Shown here in pieces: positions 9,301 to 21,300 of a stretch of 24,331 nucleotides of DNA. Under the pieces are notes generated by a model, which saw only the letters and a program-made list of their open reading frames with translations, searched no databases and was not told where the DNA came from. Positions within the stretch are counted from its first letter, which is position 1; every line of letters begins with the position of its first letter. Source of the stretch: Choristocarpus tenellus KU-1152 (lineage: Eukaryota > Phaeophyceae); contig CAXNAD020000218.1 in the NCBI GenBank assembly GCA_964200185.2, forward strand, positions 1-24,331, in the 5' to 3' direction. A program made the translations under genes and the position numbers.

Positions 9301-12300
9301 CAAAAGAACACTTGCAGTTCATAGTTGAAAGAGGTTGCCATGAGAAAAGTATGATGACAAAAAAATGTTAGTGTAAGATTCTCTCAACCATAGCCGGAAA
9401 ATAGATTGCTCAGCCTTTATAGATCATACTATGGAGATCTCTGGAACTACACAAACCTGAAGACAGTCTCATATATGTGCAATTCCTAGCCAAGAATAGA
9501 GTTTACCTTGCTAAGGAATATTCTCACAGAGCGACTCCACAATAAAACAATGAAGTTCAAATCCTTTCCTCTGTTAACGGATCTTAGGGTTCACCTCAAT
9601 GAGTGGTCAAAGGGCTGGCAGGGGCATTTCAGGGCAGAAAAAGATGCGGCAATTTGCATACAGTGCTTTTATCGAAGAGCTAAGGCAAAGGAGGACCTCA
9701 ATCTCAGGCGAGCCCAAAAAAAGGTAGGGAATTGACCATCATAGTGGAGTGTAGAACAGTACAGCAAAAAGCTCTCTTGGTGAAACAAACATTAGCCTAG
9801 CCTCAACAATGATCATGGGCTCTTAGAGGAGTATTGCAATGCCAATGACACAATATCTTGCCTACAATGGTGGAAGCAGACCTGACAATCAGTGCTCTCA
9901 ACAGAAATCTGAGTTTCATTACTTCTCACCTGTCTAACATGTTGTGTATTAATGACTCCTTCAATGTGTGCAAAATGATATATCGGTGAAGCTCTTGAAA
10001 GAGTACTGTGTGCTGAAGAACCGCAACTTAATGAAGAACGCCTTCAAAAGTATCCTCAAGCATTGCCTCACTGGCCAGATGAAAAAGATGTCAGCCACCA
10101 AGATCCAGGTGGGTATGTTTCCAGATGGGGATGTTCTAGATGGTTATTATTTTTGGAGCTATTTTGGGAGACTATCTATCTTCCTCACACCAATGTTGTG
10201 ACACCACTCTCCAAAACTAAAGAACATGTCCATGTTGCAACTGAGGATTGCTATATGACAATTTGCTTGTGTTACCATGGCAAAACCTTCTCAGAGTGCT
10301 TATCGCAAGGAAAAGGCTTGTAGAGTGATGTCACAACTGAGGACAGAGTACAAGAAAACAGAGGAGGTCCTTGACAGGCTTAGGGAGAAGAGGTCTAAGA
10401 GATGCCAGGTATGCAGACCATGAATACATCTCACTTGAACTCATTCCACTCCCTGCTTCCAGAATGGCCATACGACGTTTGTTTCTGTGAGGTGTGCCCC
10501 AATTGGAAAACTCAAGATAGAGTCGATAGTTGGCCTGTGAGCTCAGTAGTCCGCCCCTAAGCAAGAACAATAACATTCCTCTACCTCTAAAGGGCGCTAA
10601 ACAAGAGGTTAAAACACTTTTTGGTGCTATGCTGGTCTTGGAGACAAAACCTATCTAAAGCCGAGTTGAACATATTGGCATTTGTAAGGTCGTGCAATGA
10701 ATGCCTTGTGCTTCAGGAATGAGAGTTTTCATCTTGTACCTACAACTGCTGTTTGGTGTTGTAGTATTTCCCTACTTGATGGTCCATCTCCTCCTACATG
10801 ACAGGGCAGCATGTCCCAAACAATTATCATGGTTGATCTAGAGAGCTTAACTCACCAGTGTTGTTACACCCGCACTTGTATAACCCACTCTTCTCATTGT
10901 TACATATCTTCACTGTACATAGCACCTCTATTGGGAAAAATGGATTATTTACCGCTGTGAGCAGTCTCAGGAAAAAGCCTTCACTAAAGTGCAGGCTCTC
11001 TTCAGAGGTTTTGAGGGACGTACAAAAGTGCATGCTCTTCATGAAGCTCAAGAATCTAGGGGTAAGATCAGCTGTTGAAATTGGTCTCTGGAATCAAAGT
11101 CGTTGCATAGCCTACCAGAAGGCTGCTATGTGCACAGAGTGTTAGATTGAGACACTGTCGAAAGGAAATGTAGGAGTAGCCTAGGCCTGTTGGATGGAAT
11201 CAAAGGATGGAAAATTAGCCATGACACCACCGATCACTCTGCAGTGTGCCTCTGTGAAAGTGCCTGTGACCACAAAAGGTGATAAGGGGAAACAAGTTAG
11301 AACAAGGTAGTGCAACCTGTTCCATCTTCTTTTTTGCGGAACTGTTTTTCCCCTCGTTTCTCTCCTGCTACCAGAGCTGCTCTATGAGCATGCTCGAGCA
11401 ATAGGAAATAACTGCCGCAGGAAAAGGTGCATGAAGAAGTTGGCGAAGCACGCTATTGCCTGCAGGTAATCTACAATGCTACAATGTGTTGCATATGCAT
11501 AGCCTCTCTCCTTGATGCTCCACCAGTCTTTTTATATAGAGTTGCATGCTTTCTGCTCAGAGTATTTGGAGTGTACTAGAAGAGAATGACAACATTCAAG
11601 ATGTGGAGAGGCTACTTTTTGGTGTGTTTATTAGGGGTCCCTTACATGAAATTTCCGCAGCTCTTTCCAATAGTCGGATTATACTTTAACGCCAACTGTG
11701 GCCTCTAATCTCAATTTGGCTCAATCTCAAGTGCTCATCTTGAGAAAACATCGTATTGCTAGTTCTTTGTGCCAAAATCTTGGGGTGAAGTTGCCTCAGA
11801 TACTGTGAAACATTCCATCCAATGTTGCTTGCATGAGAAGCTGTGACAAATGTCTTCCATCTTCAAACAATTGTGTCCCAGGATGAGACGTGCTGCCATA
11901 GCCATCCAGCGGGTTTATAGGGGGTTCTATGGAAGGCAGCTATTTAATGATGAGCGCCATCGGCAAGCACAAATCAAACTTCTTACTGTGAGGGCACTAA
12001 AAAAAATATGTGGTCCTGTGCTGGTTGCATGGCACGATGCAGCATATGCCCTTCATGAGGTGGGTATACTCATCAGAGGATTTGGCAGCATTCTAGTTAT
12101 CACACCTACATGTATATAACCTATCAGATGGTTGAGGTGCCTTGAGACTAACAGCTTCAGGTTCACTATCTTCTTTACCAAATGGAAGCAAGGAGTGCTG
12201 TTGTAGATGTTTGTAGCAGACACTGGGGTTTGGGGAAATATCATCCTCACCACAGAAATTCCTACCAATCATGTAGAGTTCTCACTTGATGCTCATTGAT

Positions 12301-15300
12301 GATAATTGTCCCAGGCTCATATGTTGACAAGGATTCAGGCTTGGGTTCGAACTATACAGTCAGTAAGAAGATGGACTGAGATAAAGCACAAGGTAAGAGC
12401 TCTTTCGATCATCACTGTGCTTGTTGGGACCCTTGGTCTGCCTGCTATATAATAATATAGATATGCAGAAGGCTTAGCATTCCACAACAACATTTGCTGT
12501 CCACACCTGCAAATATTATTATATCTCAAACACTCTGGAGCATGTTACAGCTTTGAGATGATACGAATAACAATCACTCCCACAACTCAACAATAGATTG
12601 CACGTGCTACCCAAGTTGGTCAACTGGCCATCAGAAGAAACCAGCGGAGATTGATGCAATTTGTTCTGGAAGGGTGGAAGGCTATCATCAGAGAGAAAAA
12701 GGCAATCCAAATTCAATGCACTTTCAGGTTAGGCAACCCCCTCTTATCCCTTGTTACCCACTGTCCCTGGATTGGCTGACATTTCCAGGTCAAACAGGAT
12801 CATATCGTTATCATATTTCTATGTAGTATCATTGTATCGTATGATAATTTTTTACACATAAGATATGTCAGTTTCCTACTTCAATGCTTAATATCAAAAC
12901 TGAAATGTGTGGGTGAGTGATGGTTCTCTGTTGGTATTTGAGAAATGATGTGCAAAGTAAATTAAATTATTTCTTTTGAAGTGTATACTACGGGCTGCTT
13001 GCTTACAGTATGGGCCAATTAACATCTTCAGATGTAAGTTATGTCCAAGATCCGATTAGGTCAAAAGCAATGTACAACCCCCGTGCACCAGAACACTGTT
13101 AATCAATTACACCTAATCATTTCTCGTTTCAACTCTGCTAAACAGATCATATCAGGCAAGACAACGTGTCAATCAACAGCGCAACAAGATTGCCAAAGTT
13201 GACATGTCGTACAAAAGGGTGATACGTCCCATGCAAAGACGTTGCTTTATTGCTTTGGCCAGAAATTCCAATGCAATGAGGAGAATCAAGCATGCAGCTG
13301 CAGTGAACCTTCAGTGTGCATGGAGGTATGACTTTTCTTATACATGTATATATGCAAGTGACGGTTCCAAATGTTTTATTCAGGGTACGTAATTGTCAAC
13401 AAGATTTTTTCCACTGTTGGTCTTTGAGTCTGCTCCGGCATGGTGGCAACATTCCAAGAAGAAGGGAGAGGCTTTTAAAAGTCTACTTGAAGTAGTTGTT
13501 GGCACATCCTTCAAAATTGAACCATAAGAGTTTAGTATTGTTGTGGCTAGTGCTATGTACCAGAGATCTTCTCCAAAGCCAAGGACTTGGATTCTCACAA
13601 ATGTTTGGCCCTGGACGATACAAATACTGGTGACTGGGGTGGGGTCTCCTTTTCACAATTTACATCAATACAGAATAATTATGAAGTAATCAGAATATAT
13701 ATTGTAATCTGAGGTCAATTAGAAACCTGAGGTCATTTAAATTGCCATGCCATCTTGGTGGCAGCGATACAAGTGAGGGTTGGATAATGGCCTTCCCAGC
13801 AAGTTTCGGTTCATTGCACTCATCTGAAATCAGAATCGTTGCATAATACCAATCCCAGAGGTTTCTTGGACCAAGCAATAGTTGATACATACTGACATTG
13901 AGCATTTTCTCAAATATATATATATATATATTTATTGTTTTTTTGGTTGCATCATACCTAGCATTAGTTGGGATGATCCTGATCTGTGGTCAGTGGCACT
14001 GCACACTGCACTACTACTCATGGTAACTACTGACTAATTGTTGCACTATGACTAATTGTGCTGTGTTCCCTCCATTCCTCTCTTACTTCTCGTGTGTTGG
14101 GTGCAGCAATCTCACCACTGGTCGCTCTGCCTCCTCTTGTGAATCTTTTTCTGAACCCACTCCGAATTTTCCACCTTGATCTTGGTCCGGCTTCTTTTTT
14201 GTGGTATGGCATGGACAGAATAGTACAAGCATTCAACCCATTGTGCTTGACATGTAGAACAGCATCATTGAAACCACATTTCCGTGAAAAGAATTCTAAT
14301 GCCAAAGGGATTCAAACCCATTAACTCCATGCAGGTAGCCACCGCCTTTACTACAAAGCCACAGGGACCCAAATTGGTAGGGTGTAACATTTAAAATATT
14401 GAGCTGCATCTACACCACCTAGAAAGAAGTTTCACGTCAGAAATTCACTTTGGTGGTACAGTGGTCAGTGGTATATCAATATCTTGAAACAATATGAGAC
14501 CAGGCACTGCCTGACTTGGCCTATGTGTAAACACCCCACCAATCCCCGTATGCTCCCCACGGAGTAATTTCAATATTTTTGCCTCCCATTGAGCCTGTTT
14601 TCTGGACCCTGTCCATGATACCTTTATCCTCTCACTGCATAGAAGTGGTCCTTGATGGCCTTACAATTATAGCGAGTCGGGAAAATGAGGCAGCCAAGGT
14701 TGAAGCCCTCAATCTTTGATATTGTGAAGATATCGAAATACCACTAAATCACTACACCATAAACTATAGTGTGACTAGCTATCTTGGTGGTACTGTATAT
14801 TGCAGTATTTCAATAACTTCACAGTCAATAGTAGCCCTGAGATGTCCTACTGCTAACTGCTGTGTCTTGTTTTCCTATGGCTTCGCAGGCTATGTTGTAC
14901 TAGTGAAGAAAGTGCTTTGGCTTCTAGTTTCTTCTGCTTGGTAGGGTTAACTCTCCATAGTTTGAAGACCCTCTACTACTTGGCTACACCATAGACATCT
15001 TATTTGAGACCCTGAGGCAAAGCTATGCAGTCTCCATGTCTGTATGTGAGTTGTGGCAACTGGAATAGTTGAACTCCCTGAACTGTAGGTGTCGCACCAC
15101 TGAAACCAAGACAGCATGTCTTGGTATACAGTTCATGTATTGTCCTCAGCAGGTAGATGAGGTCTATCGCCATGAATTTACTGCAGCTCTCAGATGTCAC
15201 TTGAGGGGCACATTCCATACCCCACAAAGGAACAAAATTGGAAGGCCTGGGAGTCCCAGCAAAGAATTGAAGCGCCCTAGAGTACCCTGGAGTGCAGTTT

Positions 15301-18300
15301 GAAGTCCTAGAGTGGGTCCAGAGCCTCTGCATCAGAGCAATTGGAAATACTCCATATCTGGCCTATGCAGTCTCATTGAAGTTGTTTATATGACATGCCC
15401 ACAAACATGTAGTTGACTGCAGGTCAAGTGTGCTAAAATTCAAAATAATAAAGAAATGGACAAGTTTTCACAACATGGCTAGTGCATAGTGAAAAGATAA
15501 CTACCCATACCTAGTGAGGGCTTTCAAAGTGTAAACTCAGTTCAGACAGTGTGTTGTAGCAATCCAATCAGTGGCGATGGAAATACCTTAAAACTGGAGT
15601 TCTTGCGGTCTGAAATGCTGTGTTAGGATTGTCAGCAGAATTTGCTATAGTAGTGAATTACCGTTAAAAGGGGAATATCTGGTGGGAATTGGAGTTTCTT
15701 CATGTCAATGTATCGCCAAGGCTTCCCCTTAGCCTGTCATGAAGTGTTGCTGAACACCCAGCTTTTCATGGCAGTAAGTCTCTGTTCAGTTTTGCATCAT
15801 TTTAGTTTCCTCCTTGGCCACCAGTTCACCTTCTAACATTTCCTTCCCTCTTTAAACTTTCTTATGAGTCTGTAAGATGCCTGACTTGGTGTCTAGAAAA
15901 CAAGTCCAGGCTATCCTCAAGGTCTGGTTCAAAATGCAATGAAGCAAGTTTTTTTCTTATCCATGTCTCATCATTATTCTAGATAATTTCAAGTACTTAC
16001 AAGCATTTTATTTTCAAGAGAGATTTCACTATTAACAGAAAACAAAAACATTGCAAACATGAAAGCCACAGTCTAAGTAGTGCAATCTGTCTCACATAAA
16101 AGTAAACTGTATTGTAACAGGTGCCACATGGCTAGGGCAAAGTTTCATTGGACTAGTGTCAAATTTCTTCAATTGGAGAGGGTCGCCCTTGAAGTCATGA
16201 CTCTCGTGAACAGACATCTCTTGCAGCAATATGTGAATTATTGGAGGGACGAGCTCATTTGCCAAACGGCTGCGGTGAGAATTCAGACCGTCATCCGAGG
16301 GAAATTGGCCAAGATTATAGCAGGGAAGCTCCGGGCAAGGATGGAAAGATTCAAGACAATCACAGAGGTCATTTCATTAGTGTGAGTTGATGAGCGTTAT
16401 GCATGGTTGAGCTCGGGATAAAGCATCATACCCTGTACAATTTGGCAATACTCTCAAAAAAATAACAGCTCAAACAAAGTTGGAGATGTCTACTGTAAGC
16501 TCAAGCAACAAGATTGATGTGAAAAAATGACAATGGACTTCCTTGCTCTACTGCAGGTATAAGGACTTGCTGTGCAAATGTGTGATTCAGGAATGGGCTC
16601 AATTTGTTGTCAAGAATAGAGCCTGCGCCCTTTTCACCGCCATATATCGAGGTGTCTGTGCTAGGAGAGTCTTCACACACCGAGTCAAACTCTTCCGTTT
16701 GAAGCAGGTACATTTGACGTTGGATGGAATATCACTTTGACTAATACCAGAATACCTTGTACTTGATACTATATAATGGTGTTCCTGATAAACCAGTGCA
16801 CTAGTTTATTTGAATCTTCACTATGTTGTATGAATATCATTTCCTGCTGAAAGGAAGGATTCCCTAGGTGAGTCCAGCAGATGCTTCCAACTACTCCGAA
16901 GTACTTTAATCTGAATACATCCTGAGAATTATATTAGGTTCAATCTTTACAAGTACACAAATTGTTCAGCACTTCACTGTTTCAAATACTCCAGTAGTTT
17001 AAATCATTCCAACAAGATGGAAGAATTCAATACTTCTAGATATTTCAAACAATCGAAGTACCTTCAGGTTCCTTGAGTGGTTCCACTTGTAACAATCAAA
17101 TTAGTCCTATGTGCTCCAAAAAAGTTCAATGCCTTTCAACAATTTTAAATTGTGAAGGTCTTTCCAACCTTTTTGAATAGCTTAACACTTCTAAGTTTTG
17201 AAGCAGTTTACACGGTTTCAACCAACTGCCTTTCATACAGTTTAATGCTCCAAAGTACTCCAAAAAATTGAAGTACTTCCAACTAGGTGGTCCAGGTACT
17301 CCCACACATGGCGTAAAACTTAAGTCACTTTCCTTACCATGGAAATTCCTTAGACTCAAGGAGTGTGAATGAGTGTGCATTCACTGCCTTCAGACACCAG
17401 TGTTCCGGCTTGGGCCATGCTGTAACGTACCCTCTAGGAAGTATTATCAAAAGTGCTCATCAGAAGAAGACAAGGTCTCCTCAAACTGGCAATGAAGGCT
17501 TGGGAGGACCATTCTTCACTTTGGGAAGCTGCTCAAATAGTACAGGGGCTTGCAAGGGGATGGTTGGTTAGGTGAGTCCTAACTTGCAGTGCATGTCCTT
17601 TGTTTACGTATAATTGAATTGATTGCTACTTTCAATTACTATTTTGTGGAAAGAGATACAACAAAGTAGTAGTGTAGGCAAAGTGTACAATTTGCATGCA
17701 AAGGGCTTGTGCTGTGAATAGTTGCATTGATGGTTCGAACCCTTGCTCAAATTATCGTTGAATACGCTCTTGTCAGGCAAAGAATGAAAGGGGTGAGGAG
17801 AACAGCCCAGAGTATGGCAACAGAGGCAGTTTTTCAAGGGTGTGTGTGCTATGCCCGAATTAGGATGTCATGCAGAGCTGTTCAGAACGTTTGGCGGGCT
17901 GCCCTTGACAGGAAAGAGGTCAACTATGTAAGTACGTACAAATGTCAGATCTGCACCTCACTTATGGCTGTTTTGAAATGTTTCAAAAGAGCTCCAGCAT
18001 GATTCCGTGGCCGCTCAACATTCTGCTCTTGAGGAGTGACAAATGTTGTACTTATGGACATCCTGACCCTCTACTTCCTGTCAAGCTGACTCCTTGTGGC
18101 AAATCGAATTTCAGCTTATGCTGAGCAATCTGTCTCCGCTAGCACTTATATTCTGAAATGGTGTGATCTTGTCCTCCCAGGTTGTCAATAGAACACACCT
18201 AGTGAGTGAGTTGGAGGAGCTATTGAGGGTTGGCAGGAGAATGCGCTGCTTTGCCAACACATTCAACACATGGTTAGAATCCAAGGTTGCAGTACAAAAG

Positions 18301-21300
18301 GCTGTGGTGGTTATCCAGGCTCAATTCAGGGGTTATCAGGGCAGGTACTGCACAGAATATGGAAACAGTAGTATTTGTCATTTTGTTACTGTTTTTCTTC
18401 AGCTAGCTTGGGGACTACTCCAACCCACAAGCAAAGATCTAGACACTATCTCGCTTCTCATGCGACTCCTGTAACTGACTACTATTGCACTACAACTAGT
18501 TGTACTGCCTCCAATTGATTTTTTCTTCTTATGCGTTGGGTTTAGTCATCCTACTGATCACTGCCTTCCCTCCTTCCTCAAATCTATTGCTGGATCTACC
18601 TCACTGTTGCTCCACAAAGCCACCTTGTTTGGGTCTCCAGCGCTTTTGTGATGTAGCAACATGTAGGATAGTACTGGTGTGTGCAATCTGTAGTGCCTGC
18701 TAGGTAGACTTTGGATAATCAAAACAAGATTTCCATGAATAGTAGTCTGGTGTCAATGAGGTTTGAACCCACAAAATTTGTTCAGAAAGTGTCTATGAAC
18801 TCTGTAACTCAAATTGCAAACTACTTCAAGTGCTACACATTGTGCTGGATTGGCATTCAGATCTTCTTCATCTAGTCATCTTCACATCTGTTTGTCCTCA
18901 TATGGTGTAGGCATAGGTAATTCTATAAACGTTGCAAGCATACCCTAAGCCTTGGTAATGGCAGCCTGTATATGTTCCATAGGTGGGGGAAATGAGGTTA
19001 GTTGGGCCCTATCAAGACTACACTTACTCCAACTCATCAAGTCTGACGATGAGATAGTTTAGCCCATTGAAACTTAGTGCGGAAAGCAAGGAAAGTCAAG
19101 TAGCACTAAGTGATCTTTCACTTGGTTGCATCATTGAAGGATTGCATGGAATGTACTAATATCGCATATCAAATCCAACCTACAAAATGGTCAACACTTA
19201 TAATACATTAGACTTGATCATCCCTGTGCCTGTGTGCCAGGCTCAAGTCAAGAGCTGTTAGGGAAGTCAAACTAAGGCAGGAGTCCCTTGTAGCTACGCT
19301 CAGAGAGAGCATCAAGAGACGATGCATGATGAGGTAAAGTAGTGTGTCTTGATTCATTCCTTTTCCACCAATCCGTTAAACTCATGATGTGGGAGCTTCT
19401 GCTGTAGGTTGCCTCCATGCTCTACAACCACTCTTTTTCAATGCACTAGATGAAATTGGACAGTCCTTACCACAATGAACACGTCCTCTCCACATCGCAA
19501 AAGCCCATTTTGTTTTGTCAGGGCTTCTCACTTAACTGGACTTCTGACGCACAACATTGGCTGGCATATGCAAACCATGTGCCCTACACATAGAATGGAT
19601 ATCAAACTCCCTCGCCTTAACCTGTTGGGGGCTTTATCCACCTTCCACGGTAAATATGAAACATTTCTCACAGTCCCCTGATGTAGAGTCTAGAAGATTG
19701 ATTTTCTCATCACATATTACCACATTGTGAACCCATGAACAAAGGTGCTTTTGTGCTATGGAGGCATCTGTCGTTGAGGCATATGGGTATAGACTCAAGG
19801 ATTTTGCAGCAGGTCAGGAGCCTGCACATATCTATCAGGTCAATTGAACCAGGAATGCTATATATTTGCTATATATTATGCTTGACAGTGGGATATGGAG
19901 TGTGACCGCCCTTAATACTGAAACACTGGTTAAGAGTTGGGCTTGTCCCCTACGCTGAAATGCTGCTATGAGCACTTTGGCAGGTTGCCAACATGTTTTG
20001 CTGCAGCTCCAAATGCTCAAATAATATTGAAATATCATTCCCATGCCATGTGTTATTTGGTGAGCCTTTACAACACCTACTCTCCCACTCTGCCCTCTTG
20101 AATACTTGCTGAGAAGCTGCCATGGCTTCAGCTTCTGAAGGGAAAGACTCATGCGGGGATGGGAAGAATAGTTCAAATAATAGCTTTGTATCCACACTCA
20201 GGGAAATGGTCTCATCCTCCTCTTCAGGACCAGAAAGTGTTGAAACTCATGGCCAAGATTGCTCTCTTCCAGCCCAGACTACTTCGATGCAAGAAGGTGG
20301 CATGTGCAGGGACAACAAAGAAAACGGAAGAAAGAGCCAGTCGTCACATTGTTGTGAGAAGGTGCACTTGATGCCAATTGATTCAAATGATGGAAGCAGT
20401 CAAGGAGAGTCACCCACGCACAGCAATTGGAATGGAAATTGTTTGAGACTAAAAAGGTGTAGCAAATCAAATCAGTTCGAACATCTTCCACGCAACAAGA
20501 ATTTGGAGGGATCATTACAATCACATTATGATCACGTGGCAAATATTGGGTCTCTTGTGTGGAACACAGGATGGCCACTCAATGAGGTGAGTTAAACAAG
20601 AGAGTATGTGAATTTGCTTGTGCTCTCAAATTGAGGAGTGATAACTAAACGCTGTACGGAGTTCCTCCTGATATTAATCTACAGTGGATAGCACTGCTGA
20701 GCTGACATGCTGCTGAAAAACATATAATAGTATTCAAATAAAACTCTCCCCGGTGCCAGTCTTTTCAAAAACGACAGAAAGATACTTGGATTGCCATATT
20801 TCTAACCCTCTGCCATCCTCCTCTTGTCAGCGTTCAAGTGATTTCCTTTCCAAGAGCTTCTTCAAGGCCCTTGATGAGGTATGATGTGCAGTTGTCTGGG
20901 TGAGAAGGTTACATTGTGGTTGTTGGATGAGTATTCAAAGCGATCAAATAGGTTTGGGGACTTTTTTTCGGTGTTGTCTAAATTTCTATGGCAAGTACAG
21001 AAACTCACGTTTAGTCTATAAAAATGTAGAAGATTAGGGATTGTAAGACTGGGTTACTCTCATGTTGTTCAGACCATTTTACTCAGAATACATACAAGCT
21101 TAATAGAGGATCATATAATGTTTCAAAGCAGACATAGTTCTCAGAAGCTGGATCTTGACAGAAAGATGATGTTGATGAACAGAATCCCCTCCCCTTGTGA
21201 TTCAAACTTGCTTGCTGTAGGTGTGTGACTGAAATCTTTTTTCTACCGAGTGAATAGAGTAGTTGGTGTGTAGTTAAGATCACATCTAGTTCATTGAGAC

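Larger units (their letters stand above)
13326..16120 (+). other. Intron 15, 2.8 kb, repeat-bearing
   Basis: This largest intron holds an (AT) run at 13914-13931, a SINE-like repeat (13957-14375), a tRNA-like arm (14690-14765) and unclassified sequence to 16120. A possible alternative exon begins at 13384. Confidence 0.65.

Noticed and set aside
14307-14375. Functional tRNA gene on the minus strand
   Set aside because: A and B boxes are visible but acceptor and anticodon stems do not pair; better explained as a SINE head.
15000-15332. 110-codon minus-strand frame in intron 15
   Set aside because: No domain, no good start context, and it lies in repeat-rich intronic DNA.
17365-17571. Plus-strand 68-codon frame over exon 18
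   Set aside because: The IQ motif and phase agreement lie in a different frame starting at 17438.
19835-20197. 120-codon minus-strand frame
   Set aside because: It is antisense to exon 23 and its upstream intron; composition is not protein-like and two minus frames compete.
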